Assembly: GCA_028293625.1 (NCBI GenBank)
Contig: JAQGOL010000035.1
Location: 310,001-374,000 of the forward strand
Source: Chthoniobacteraceae bacterium
Lineage (GTDB): Bacteria; Verrucomicrobiota; Verrucomicrobiia; Chthoniobacterales; Chthoniobacteraceae
Direction of reading: 5' to 3'
Length of the DNA stretch: 64,000 bases
The position numbers and the translations under genes were made by a program. Positions 53,301-60,951 of the stretch are shown here, in pieces. Numbering within the stretch: the stretch's first letter is position 1; every line of letters begins with the position of its first letter. Below the pieces are notes generated by a model. It was not told where the DNA came from and made no database searches. It saw nothing but the letters and a program-made list of their open reading frames with translations.

Positions 53301-55140
53301 GCAGAATCGACTGCTTGGCAGCATCGTGCGGGTAAGCGGCGTCTGCCGTGCCGTGCGCAACGGACGAGGCCAGCAGCTCGGTGTGCGGCTGCTTGTCCCA
53401 TCGGCCGAGCAGGTGGAGATTTTAAAGGCCAGCCCGGGAAACCCGTTTGATGTGCCGATGCTGCCGGTTGGAAGCATCATGCGTGTTCAAGCCAGAAACA
53501 TCGGATTTACCATTCAACTCGTGAAAACCGCCGGCGTTGTCACCCATAAAAATATGCGGCAACTCTTTGTCCAGGATGGCGCCGACGCGCTCCGGGTCGT
53601 CACCCGCGAAGACTCCAGCGTGCAACCCGGAGATCAGGTGGAAGTGGTGGGTCTGGCTGAGGCCGACGGCTTGTCGCCCAAACTCGTTCAGGCGTGGGTG
53701 CGTAAGACCGGTCAATCAGCGCTGCCTGCCATGCATCCAATCGATTTGCATCACATGGATTCCTCGGTGGCCGGCATCACTCAGGATTCCACATTGGGCT
53801 CGATTGAAGCCACCTACCTGGGCAGAAGCGCCAATGAATTTCTCCAGATTCTCGAACTCCAGGATGGGAAGGAAAAGAACCCCTTTTACGCGTATCTTCC
53901 CCTTGCGCAGGAGGCACCCTTTGAGCTGCCTATTGGCAGCCGTGTCCGCGTAAGAGGCGTGTTCAAGGCGAAAATCGATACGGTGCCCGATTTCGGGCAG
54001 GTGGTAACCGCCTTTGAAATGTATCTGAATTCGCCGGCGGATATCACTCTCCTTCAACGCCCGCCCTGGTGGACCACGCGGCACACGTTATGGAGTGGCA
54101 GCGCGCTCGGGTCGATCCTCCTTGGCGCTTTGGCCTGGGCGGGACTGCTCCGCAAACAGGTGCGCCGGCGCACGCGTGAACTTGATGCCAAGATTATCGA
54201 GCAACAGCAGACTGAATGGGAACTTCAGGCTCAAATCGCCGAGGGCAAACAGATGGAGATTGAGATTGAGAAAACGCATCAGGAACTCCTTGACGCATCG
54301 CGTCAGGCGGGAATGGCCGAGATCGCCACCAACGTCCTACATAATGTTGGAAATGTGCTAAATAGCGTCAATATTTCATGCTCCGTCATCGAGTCCACTG
54401 TCCGTAAATCAAATATCGGCAGCGTGGCCAAAGTCAGTGAATTGCTGGTGAAAAATTCCGACAATTTGCCCGACTTTTTCAGCGGCGATCCGATCGGCAG
54501 GAAGCTGCCCGATTTTTTTGGAAAACTTGCAGCGCGGTTGGAAAAAGAGCGGACGGCTGTGCTGGGAGAGGTCGACTCGCTGGGCCGGAATATTGAGCAC
54601 ATCAAGGCGATTGTCGCTTTTCAGCAAAACTACGCCAAAGGGTTTCGTGTCGGAGAATCGTTGCCGCTGGCAGATGTCGTCGAGCACGCCCTGAAGATTA
54701 ATGCCGAAGCGCTCACCCGGGCCCGCATTGAAGTGGTCCGTGATTTTCAACCCGTGCCGCCAGTGACAATGGAAAGGCACAAGGTTTTGCAGATTCTCGT
54801 TAATTTGATTCGAAACGCCAATCACGCTCTTACTGATGCGGATCAAGCCGAATCACGAAAGCTTTTTGTCCGAGTCGTTGGAGAGAACGACCGCGTATTT
54901 GTCACTGTTCGGGATAACGGGATCGGCATTCCGTTGGAGAACCTGACCCGGATCTTCGCGCACGGTTTTACGACCAGGAAAGAAGGCCACGGCTTTGGCC
55001 TGCACAGCGGAGTGCTCGCCGCGTCTGAGATGGGTGGGCGGCTCACAGTGGAAAGCGGCGGGCCCGGAAAAGGGGCGGCATTCACACTCGAATTGCCGAT
55101 CCACTTTGAGGCAGCGCTGCCGCGGCCATCCGAAGGGTAA
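50350..55140 (+). CDS. Giant sensor histidine kinase with discoidin-like and OB-like repeats
   Basis: About 1596 residues from ATG 50350 (signal peptide WLCRLLVILCFAHPAGLTA; a GTG seven codons upstream is possible). The outer part has three discoidin-like repeats sharing RDPRDWxxLGSxDGG-x-WETLD and an R-F-x-RRVF strand, then about five OB-like beta repeats (VRMTGTVRQQ, VKVRGVITYID, VQVDGIVTAFEK, KTAGVVTHKN, VRVRGVFKAK). One membrane helix (about 1248-1268) and a coiled coil lead to the phospho-His H1331 in TNVLHNVGNVLNS and the ATPase (NLIRNANHAL, VRDNGIGIP, GHGFGLH). It is an orphan kinase with no regulator gene beside it. Probably it senses an extracellular glycan. Confidence 0.85.
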   Translation: MAASWLCRLLVILCFAHPAGLTAEAPASRVITAYALTPDGPPVMPSEPAAWTLLASNDGQSWKELDTQKEQRFKLGQRRVFFIENREAYRIYRLQIDANVAGEPHGTSLAELELNGPVVRAGPGPDLQAIITSSREHPLVGAAWNAFDGDTGSKWVDFGQFKNGGCWIQCEYVADSGLLIKSINQLKIFTRLTAASTLLAEKFPEIISKLSVSEPARSLTGYAITSANDDPDRDPRDWQLLGSSDGGKRWETLDTRQNELFSTRFQRRVFMLAKPAGCALYRLQIEGKPNGAYATQLAELEPIYATTLRPDRRFSLIVSAESENPPMERTEMAFDGDFSSKWLAFHAPQSRSHWIQWQSLPAVEGLPLINLRQLTHLMKSSADRSFQIGKLSRTLLGYALVSAGDAPERDPRDWRVLGSNDGGVTWETLDLRRGEMFKGRLERREFTLKKPAPCALIRFQTDSVMDPATANAVQLAGLLPRYAPDPGEAKFSTVVWAEGDHPPDQGVENLFAGDLKNKWLHFSKNSNCASWIQWFFTTADKHPVVRADAGPVLQPAMPRAIQLQIEGVAIAADGASLYFLDESGFQTFQLEPPIAVPTGQRIRISGQVRFDGDHPHIVNPEISSGAALAELAVSNEPYPESESLLACTMEGKVTAFSNGPIYSTVQMELRGGHRVKAKILNNKNGPQPVFSNCQLRVRGIAEPVFNGKGIRVAGIIWVASLDDVLLLPPSEAQWNQWEEYPSRNPLEKIQEGELVRMTGTVRQQDASQRLIVEAGTDQIVVYTNKMLPPGSIVEAAGFLIKEGPTTTLRPGYARLALERPRPVQPPIVYDENHPVTEIRQIHEVMRSQPDRPFAVKVRGVITYIDLGLAEWYLQDGPDSIVVQDQLAAGLSPFLQQEGMYVEVQGRVWAKRWAGVSPTAFVSVLGRGQMPEPIRRSWDHLMTGRDEGRWVQVDGIVTAFEKQRLTLNVSGGQIIAWVNEIDPGVQNRLLGSIVRVSGVCRAVRNGRGQQLGVRLLVPSAEQVEILKASPGNPFDVPMLPVGSIMRVQARNIGFTIQLVKTAGVVTHKNMRQLFVQDGADALRVVTREDSSVQPGDQVEVVGLAEADGLSPKLVQAWVRKTGQSALPAMHPIDLHHMDSSVAGITQDSTLGSIEATYLGRSANEFLQILELQDGKEKNPFYAYLPLAQEAPFELPIGSRVRVRGVFKAKIDTVPDFGQVVTAFEMYLNSPADITLLQRPPWWTTRHTLWSGSALGSILLGALAWAGLLRKQVRRRTRELDAKIIEQQQTEWELQAQIAEGKQMEIEIEKTHQELLDASRQAGMAEIATNVLHNVGNVLNSVNISCSVIESTVRKSNIGSVAKVSELLVKNSDNLPDFFSGDPIGRKLPDFFGKLAARLEKERTAVLGEVDSLGRNIEHIKAIVAFQQNYAKGFRVGESLPLADVVEHALKINAEALTRARIEVVRDFQPVPPVTMERHKVLQILVNLIRNANHALTDADQAESRKLFVRVVGENDRVFVTVRDNGIGIPLENLTRIFAHGFTTRKEGHGFGLHSGVLAASEMGGRLTVESGGPGKGAAFTLELPIHFEAALPRPSEG

Positions 55141-55213
55141 GCGGCCATGCGCTCATTTCATTGCACCAGCGTTTGATACGCGCGGGACTTCGCGCCGCGT
55201 AACGTGCTCACGT

Positions 55214-55242
55214 TTGGACAAAAGTATTTTATCGAGTTAAAT
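55214..55242 (+). promoter_or_regulatory. Candidate sigma-70-type promoter of the cupin operon
   Basis: TTGGAC (55214-55219), a 17-base spacer and TTAAAT (55237-55242) match the sigma-70 pattern in the AT-rich 139-bp gap after the giant kinase, 37 bases ahead of the cupin ATG. Confidence 0.45.
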
Positions 55243-55279
55243 CTTTTAAAGCTGAAACGTAAAAACCCGGAAACCTCCC

Positions 55280-55828
55280 ATGGAACTAAACCCTAAATTG
55301 TTAGAGGCATTGATCGGGCATCGGAGCGAGCCTGAAAGCATTCTGGGGCTTTTAAAGGAGGCCGGCTTGGATTCGGCAAGGTTAAGCAAAATCAATTCAA
55401 CCGCCGACCCTGTTACTCCCTATTCGCGGGTGGTTTTGTCAGCGGCGCCGGGGTGCGAAATCATGTTGGCGCGGTGGACGCCGGAGCGAGTATGCGCCCC
55501 TCACGATCACGGAGTCTCCTCGGGATGGGTCTTCTATCTGGAACACGACTTCGAAGAGCGAAGTTACTCGTGGCAGGAGGGTGAGCTTGTTTCGGTGGGA
55601 ACCTTTTCCCATCGGGCCGGCACTTGTACGGAAGTCCGGAAGGAGGAGATCCATTCCTGCATGAGCAACGGCAGCGGATTAAGTCTGCATGTTTACTTTC
55701 CGCGGATTGAAAAAATGCGCGTTTACGATCTGAATGAACGGCGGACATTGGTTGTCGCCGACGATTGCGGGGCGTGGATTCCTGATCGGCCCGAACAACG
55801 CGTCGCGGAAATGGCATGGCCGGGATGA
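55280..55828 (+). CDS. Cysteine-dioxygenase-like cupin (thiol dioxygenase)
   Basis: A 182-residue cupin close to type I cysteine dioxygenase. The iron ligands correspond to H75 and H77 in CAPHDHGVSSGWVFYLEHD and H125 in EIHSCMSNG. The second-shell His/Tyr pair lies in GLSLHVYFPRIEKMRVYDL (H137, Y139), as in known thiol dioxygenases that oxidise a thiol to a sulfinic acid with O2. No Cys-Tyr crosslink cysteine is obvious, which is normal for bacterial members. It is the first of three overlapping genes: its TGA overlaps the ATG of the caspase-like methyltransferase as ATGA. The substrate may be cysteine, 3-mercaptopropionate or a thiol made by the operon. Confidence 0.85.
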   Translation: MELNPKLLEALIGHRSEPESILGLLKEAGLDSARLSKINSTADPVTPYSRVVLSAAPGCEIMLARWTPERVCAPHDHGVSSGWVFYLEHDFEERSYSWQEGELVSVGTFSHRAGTCTEVRKEEIHSCMSNGSGLSLHVYFPRIEKMRVYDLNERRTLVVADDCGAWIPDRPEQRVAEMAWPG

Positions 55829-57135
55829 CTGCCTGCATATTGATTCTCTACACGACGCTCTACCGGGAGGGCGGGGCGGAGTTTGAACTGGCTGCGTGTG
55901 AGCTGGAACGCGCCAGGCGCGCGGAGTTTCCAACCATGCCGGTTATCCGGAAAGCGGTTGAAAGCAAAAAGGATTTCATGTCGGAAATCAATTCGGTGGC
56001 GGGGCAATCGATGCGGATTTCCGAGCTTCATTTCATCGGCCATAGCGGAATGTATGGGATCATGTTCGGCACGACTTCGTGGCCGGAACAGTTCAGTCCG
56101 TTTGAATGGAAAAATATGAGCATCCCCTTTGCAGCCGATGGGAAAGCTTACTTTCATGCCTGCCGAACCGGCCGATGGTTCGCACCCTTCTTCGCACGCG
56201 TTTTCCAGGTAAAGGCATACGGCTATTTCTGGTATACGACCGTCTCCACGCAGGCCGACCGATTTGCATGGCGCGGAGTGCGGGCTCACGGCAATCCGAT
56301 TCATATTATTTCGGTGCCCGGCAAAAAATCGCATGGCCTGATTGGATCGATCAAAAAATACCTGTTCCGGCCGGATAGTTATCCGATGCTCGAATTTGTG
56401 CCGGTAAAGGAGGAGATCGACACCACTTATGACGGAGTTGCTTCCCTGTATGACGAGACCTTTGAGGACATCTCGGTGCGTGCCGACGAGTTGCGCTGGT
56501 TGCGCCGGCAGCTTTCCAAAACGTGCAACCCGAGGCTTCTGGATATAGGCTCTGGCACCGGTTCCTTTCTCCGTGCGATTGAGGATTTGGTTGATCGGGC
56601 TGACGGAGTCGATCTATCGGCGGGCATGGTGGCGCAGGCGCGAAAACGCTCGATTGAGGGCGGCAAGCTGAACTTCACCACGATTGATGGTCCGCGGCTT
56701 CCCTTTGCGGATGAGAGTTTCGATGTCGTGACTTCCATCTTGTCCTTTCGTTATCTCGACTGGGATCCGATCATCGCCGAAGTGCTGCGGGTTTTGAAAC
56801 CTGGCGGACGCTTGTTCATTATCGACATGGTGGCCGCTCCCGTGAAGTGGCGTCATTGGCCGCGCCTGCTCATTGACAAGTTGCGGCAGAGCCTTATGCA
56901 ACGAAAGCATCCTCACTATCGGCAGGCACTTCGTAAAATGGTCAGTGATCCCAGATGGAAAAAAATGCTCGAATACAATCCGATCCGCGCCGAGCACGAG
57001 ATGAAATGGTATCTGCAGAGCCGGTTTCCGGGCGGGCAATTGCAGGTTATTAATTACGGCTGGAACTCGCGGGTGCTCGCTTTCGCTTCACCGCCGCTTC
57101 ATGAGAAGAAAGTGGCGGCTCTTTCTTTCCCTTAA
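55825..57135 (+). CDS. Caspase-like N-terminal domain fused to class I SAM methyltransferase
   Basis: 436 residues from ATG 55825, which overlaps the cupin stop as ATGA (an ATG three codons earlier also exists). Residues 1-190 are not a standard methyltransferase part: a hydrophobic strand then a His in SELHFIGHSGMYGIMFG (H73), and 40 residues later a strand then a Cys in KAYFHACRTGRWFAPFF (C113), the spacing and order of the caspase/CHAT-type His-Cys dyad. Residues about 200-436 are a methyltransferase with LLDIGSGTGSFLRAI (238-252), GVDLSAGMV, LPFADESFDVVTS and LRVLKPGGRLFIID. The stop shares its last base with the racemase-like start. No characterised protein of this architecture is known to me. 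Confidence 0.75.
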   Translation: MTACILILYTTLYREGGAEFELAACELERARRAEFPTMPVIRKAVESKKDFMSEINSVAGQSMRISELHFIGHSGMYGIMFGTTSWPEQFSPFEWKNMSIPFAADGKAYFHACRTGRWFAPFFARVFQVKAYGYFWYTTVSTQADRFAWRGVRAHGNPIHIISVPGKKSHGLIGSIKKYLFRPDSYPMLEFVPVKEEIDTTYDGVASLYDETFEDISVRADELRWLRRQLSKTCNPRLLDIGSGTGSFLRAIEDLVDRADGVDLSAGMVAQARKRSIEGGKLNFTTIDGPRLPFADESFDVVTSILSFRYLDWDPIIAEVLRVLKPGGRLFIIDMVAAPVKWRHWPRLLIDKLRQSLMQRKHPHYRQALRKMVSDPRWKKMLEYNPIRAEHEMKWYLQSRFPGGQLQVINYGWNSRVLAFASPPLHEKKVAALSFP

Positions 57136-57917
57136 TGGCGATGATCGGAGTAATGGATTGGGGCATCGGCGGGCTGAGCGTCTATAAGGCACTCCGCGAC
57201 AAAAAACGCACTGCCGATGTGCTCTATTTTTCAGACTCGGGTTCGACTCCGTACGGCAAGCTATCCAAGGAGAAGTTGCGCGGGCGTTTCGTGGAGATAG
57301 CGGGTTACTTCCGCCAGCGTGAAGTAACGCAGGTCCTGGTCGCGTGCCATGCCGCGAGTTCAGCGGTGGAAGCGGATATAGAGGTCTTTGAAGGAGTTGC
57401 ATTCCACAGCATTATCCCGGCTGCTTTGCGCAGCGTGCAGCGAAGCCACGCGCGGCGGCTTGGAGTCATCGGCGGAGATTTTACCATTCAATCAAAAGTC
57501 TACGAACGCACCTTGGCGGGACTCGGCAAGCAGTTGGCGTTTTGCCCGGCCCAGCCGCTGTCGGCCTTCGTGGAGGCGGGCGAGCTTGAGTCCGAAGCAG
57601 TGGAAGCGGAAATCCGCCATTTGCTGGCCAAGCTGCATCCAATCGATTCGCTGCTGATAGCGTGCACGCATTATCCCGCCCTGACACCCATGTTCAGAAA
57701 AGTCGCCCCTAACCTGGAGCTTCTTGATCCAGGCGCCGATATGGCGGAGTCGGTGCGCGAAGAGGGCTCGAACTACTTTGAGTTTTTCACGACCGGAAAC
57801 CGAACCGGTTCGGCGCGCTCGGCGCAATTGGCGTTTGGAATCGAGATCCCTCCTCAAAAAAAACGAATCAGCGGCATAAATTCGCGGCCGGTTCGAACGC
57901 GGGGTTTTGGGATGTGA
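57135..57917 (+). CDS. Glutamate-racemase-like protein with altered substrate motifs
   Basis: A 260-residue Asp/Glu racemase-fold protein. Both catalytic cysteines are kept: C71 in VLVACHAASSAV and C177 in LLIACTHYPALTP, with H179. The MurI signatures are altered: the N-terminal FDSGVGG is MDWGIGG, and the ACNTAS motif is ACHAAS, positions that contact the substrate carboxylate and amine. The middle retains SDSGSTPYG and LGVIGGDFTIQS. It is translationally coupled to the upstream methyltransferase (1-base overlap). It could be a true MurI for cell-wall D-glutamate, but the changes and the operon suggest racemisation or a related reaction on another amino acid. The gene symbol is therefore withheld. 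Confidence 0.75.
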   Translation: MAMIGVMDWGIGGLSVYKALRDKKRTADVLYFSDSGSTPYGKLSKEKLRGRFVEIAGYFRQREVTQVLVACHAASSAVEADIEVFEGVAFHSIIPAALRSVQRSHARRLGVIGGDFTIQSKVYERTLAGLGKQLAFCPAQPLSAFVEAGELESEAVEAEIRHLLAKLHPIDSLLIACTHYPALTPMFRKVAPNLELLDPGADMAESVREEGSNYFEFFTTGNRTGSARSAQLAFGIEIPPQKKRISGINSRPVRTRGFGM

Positions 57918-57953
57918 CTTCGCCGCTGAGAGCCTTGCATCGCTTGACGGCGT

Positions 57954-58865
57954 TTGCCACGCTTTGGGACTGTGCAGACTGTCCCTTCAAGACCTCAATT
58001 TCTCGGCATCGGCGCGCAAAAAGCGGGCACCACGTGGCTCTGGGCGCAGCTGCAGCGGCATCCGAATGTCTGGATGCCGCCGCGCAAGGAGGTTCATTAT
58101 TTCGACCGCAACTTCCCGACCCCCAACTACCTGGGAGAGCCGCGGCTGCTGCGCCGGATTTTTGGCCGCGAGACGCATCACCGCGCCTGGCGGGAAATGA
58201 TGCAGGCCGACTTCCGACAGAGCTGGAAGGCAAAAGATCTCAAAGCACTCCGCTGGTATTCGCGATTCTACTTCGGCGCGCTGGACGACGACTGGTATCG
58301 CGCGCTTTTCCCCAAGGACGAGCATCTCATGTGCGGTGAGATCACGCCGGCCTATTCCATCCTCGCGGAGGAGGATGTGGCTCATATCGCTCGGCTTTTG
58401 CCAGAGCTCAAAATCATCCTGCTGCTGCGTAATCCGATCGATCGCGCCTGGTCGCAGATCCGTTTTGATTGGACCCGCGGGGCGCGTGCCGACATCACCA
58501 ACCTGGAGGAGATCAAAGCGTTTATCGATTCGCCCAAACAATCGTTGCGCAGCAGCTACTTGCGGATGCTTGAGATCTGGGGACGGCACTTCCCGCCGGA
58601 ACGCTTTCTGGTCGGTTTTTACGATGACATCACCACGCAACCGGCGCATTTGCTGGAGCGGGTGACACAATTTCTCGGACTCGAATCCGCGCCGGCGACC
58701 CCACAGGATCTCGGCCGCAAGGTGCATGCCTCCCGCGAAGCGCCGATGCCGCCCGAGATCCGCGCTTATCTTATTGAAAAATATGCGCCCGACCTTCGTC
58801 TGCTGGAAGAGCGTTTTGGCGCGCCGGTCTCCGAATGGCTCGCATCAGCGCAGGCAGCCAAATAG
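57954..58865 (+). CDS. Sulfotransferase (PAPS-dependent)
   Basis: About 303 residues. The 5'-phosphosulfate binding loop is LGIGAQKAGTTWLWAQLQ and the 3'-phosphate motif is LLLRNPIDRAWSQIRFDW; YFDRNF and RSSYLRMLEIWGRHFPPERF are further family segments. It would transfer sulfate from PAPS to a hydroxyl or amine, most likely on a surface glycan. The start is uncertain: a TTG at 57954 or a GTG at 57972, neither with a ribosome site. It begins 36 bp after the racemase-like gene and may belong to its transcript, or serve the glycan genes that converge on it from the right. Confidence 0.85.
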   Translation: MPRFGTVQTVPSRPQFLGIGAQKAGTTWLWAQLQRHPNVWMPPRKEVHYFDRNFPTPNYLGEPRLLRRIFGRETHHRAWREMMQADFRQSWKAKDLKALRWYSRFYFGALDDDWYRALFPKDEHLMCGEITPAYSILAEEDVAHIARLLPELKIILLLRNPIDRAWSQIRFDWTRGARADITNLEEIKAFIDSPKQSLRSSYLRMLEIWGRHFPPERFLVGFYDDITTQPAHLLERVTQFLGLESAPATPQDLGRKVHASREAPMPPEIRAYLIEKYAPDLRLLEERFGAPVSEWLASAQAAK

Positions 58866-58879
58866 TCCGCCCGGTTTGC

Positions 58880-59770
58880 TCAGGCATCGCCCAGCATCGC
58901 CCGGCAAACACGCAGGTTGTTTTTTGAGACTTTCGAAAACCAGAGTTTCGGCTCCGTGAGCCGCGCCAGCAAAGGGGCGCCAGGCACGCGCCATTTGCCG
59001 AGCCGGGCCGCCAATGCATCCCTGCGCCGGAGCGTCTCCCAATGTTTCATGGTGAATTGATAGGCGGCGATCTGCTCGGCGGCGGCATGGCGGCGCGCCA
59101 CGGAGAAGATTTCATCCCGGCGCGGCTCCGAGCCGTTACCCGACTTATGCGCCTCATGAAACCGGTAAGCGGAGAAGATTTCCGGGGACCGTATAAAGGT
59201 GCCGAGCGCGGCGGCGCGATTAAACCAATCCCAGTCAAACGCGTAACTCAGCGATTGATCGAGCGGGCCGGTTAATTCCCAAAGCCGGCGTGTCCAGAAT
59301 GCGCTCGGCTGGATGATATAACCGGTGAGTGCGAGCCGGGCGCGATCGTGCTGTTCGGGGCGAACCACTTTGGCCGCGCGCCCCTGATCCTGGAAAAAAA
59401 GGCAGCTGCCATAAACGAGCATCGATTCCTTGCCTTGCTCGGCAAAAAGCCGGCCGATTTTAAGAAGCGCCCCGGGAAGAAAAAAGTCGTCGCTATTGAT
59501 CCAGCAGAGGATGTCGCCGGTGGCGCGGGCAAACGCGGTATTGATGGCGGCGGATTGGCCGCCATCGCGTTCGGAAACCCAATACGCGATCTGCGACTCG
59601 TAGCGGCGGATGATTTCAACGCTCCCATCTTTGCTTCCGCCATCCATCACGATGTATTCCAGATTGGGATACTGCTGTCCGAGCACGCCCAGGATGGTCG
59701 CTTCCAGGAATTGGGCCTGATTAAAAGAGGGGGTCACCACGGTGATTCGTGGCAGGTTTGTGTCGTTCAT
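58880..59770 (-). CDS. Glycosyltransferase family 2
   Basis: A 296-residue GT2 enzyme. The N-terminal nucleotide-sugar domain has RITVVTPSFNQAQFLEATI, YIVMDGGSKDGSVEII and YWVSERDGGQSAAINTAFAR with the metal motif DILCWINSDDFFLPGAL (DD), all standard. It likely adds a sugar on the cytoplasmic side during glycan assembly. Its ATG overlaps the stop of the upstream GT4 gene by 4 bases. It is the last gene of a minus-strand run and lies tail-to-tail with the sulfotransferase, 14 bp apart. Confidence 0.9.
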   Translation of the reverse strand: MNDTNLPRITVVTPSFNQAQFLEATILGVLGQQYPNLEYIVMDGGSKDGSVEIIRRYESQIAYWVSERDGGQSAAINTAFARATGDILCWINSDDFFLPGALLKIGRLFAEQGKESMLVYGSCLFFQDQGRAAKVVRPEQHDRARLALTGYIIQPSAFWTRRLWELTGPLDQSLSYAFDWDWFNRAAALGTFIRSPEIFSAYRFHEAHKSGNGSEPRRDEIFSVARRHAAAEQIAAYQFTMKHWETLRRRDALAARLGKWRVPGAPLLARLTEPKLWFSKVSKNNLRVCRAMLGDA

Positions 59771-60951
59771 GGGGTGCGGGCGATCTCTAAAAAGCGCCGG
59801 CCAAAAGCCGCCTGCGCGAGGTGTGCCGCCTCACGGGCCGCCGCTTCTTTTTCAAGATCGGGGCCGGGGATTGCGGTTTCCCAAAGATGGGCAAGCAGCT
59901 CGGCGAGGCTTTCGGGGGAATGGCGATCAAAATAATGGGCGCCTGGCGGATTCTGTTCCTTATGCACATCGAGATCGGAGAGTGCCATCAGCTTGCCAAG
60001 GACGCGGGCATCTTCGACCACGGTGCTCCATCCTTCATACAGGGAAGGCTGCACGACGGCCAGGCTGCGGCGCATCAGCTGGATTTGTTCCTGCCGCGAG
60101 ATGAGCCCGAGCATGGAGACCTGAGCCGCCACGCCGTTTTCATGGAGCCGCTGAAGGATCACGTTGATGAAATTTTTGTCGCGAAAATCGGCCGGTTGCC
60201 CGGTGCAAACCACGTGCGGCCGGATTCCCCGGTGGCTTAAACGCTCCAGGGCGTCAAAGACCAGCATATGGTTTTTGTGCTGCCAGAGCTGGTTGCTGAC
60301 GAGGAAAAAACGGTCCGGCAAATGGTAACGCAGCCGCACTGCTTCCGGGTCTGCCTCATACCAGGCCGGGGCTGGTGAAGTGCAAAATCGCAGCACCTCC
60401 GCGCGCGCCGGCGATCCCGGGTAAAATGTGTGGAATTTGGCAGCCGCTGACTCGCTGCTGAACACAATGGAGCGCGCGTCCCTGGCAAGAAGGGCGATGC
60501 CGCGGTCGCGTTTCGCAATCTCGCGCTGCGCAAATAACTCGGGCAATTCGCGGTGTTGGAAATCGGGAATCCATCCGGCCCAACGGCACGGCGAGAGTTG
60601 CGAGCCGAGCGGAAGCGAAACTCCGAGGTTGTATTCGTTGTCGTAGGTAAACGGATAAGCGAATCCGATCCGTGAGCCCCTGACGGCGGCGGCCAGCGCG
60701 CGGTTCCCGATTTTCAAATAGCGGCCCACGGCACCGAAGCGTCGCGGCGGCAGTTGGATGAGCTCGCGCAACTCAGGCAATTCCTGTTTCCAGGTGGAAT
60801 CGAGCGCATGCCCGCTAATCAGGGAGACTTCAAATTTCTCCCCTTTTTCCTGCGCCGCCACCCGAAGCGCGTGCGCGAGGTTTTTGATGTATTCCGAGCC
60901 GCCCATCCAACCCGCGCCGCCTTGCATGATCAATCCAATATGAAGGCTCAT
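59767..60951 (-). CDS. Glycosyltransferase family 4
   Basis: About 394 residues from ATG 60951, which overlaps the upstream epimerase stop by 4 bases; the frame is open 37 codons further but those lie inside the epimerase gene. The N-terminus LHIGLIMQGGAGWMGGSEYI is a GT4 acceptor-domain start. The C-terminal domain has FLVSNQLWQHKNHMLVFDAL, HVVCTGQPADFRDKNF and the donor-binding E-x7-E region PSLYEGWSTVVEDARVLGK. The role is sugar addition to a surface polysaccharide, paired with the coupled GT2 downstream. The sugar type is unknown. Confidence 0.9.
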   Translation of the reverse strand: MSLHIGLIMQGGAGWMGGSEYIKNLAHALRVAAQEKGEKFEVSLISGHALDSTWKQELPELRELIQLPPRRFGAVGRYLKIGNRALAAAVRGSRIGFAYPFTYDNEYNLGVSLPLGSQLSPCRWAGWIPDFQHRELPELFAQREIAKRDRGIALLARDARSIVFSSESAAAKFHTFYPGSPARAEVLRFCTSPAPAWYEADPEAVRLRYHLPDRFFLVSNQLWQHKNHMLVFDALERLSHRGIRPHVVCTGQPADFRDKNFINVILQRLHENGVAAQVSMLGLISRQEQIQLMRRSLAVVQPSLYEGWSTVVEDARVLGKLMALSDLDVHKEQNPPGAHYFDRHSPESLAELLAHLWETAIPGPDLEKEAAAREAAHLAQAAFGRRFLEIARTP

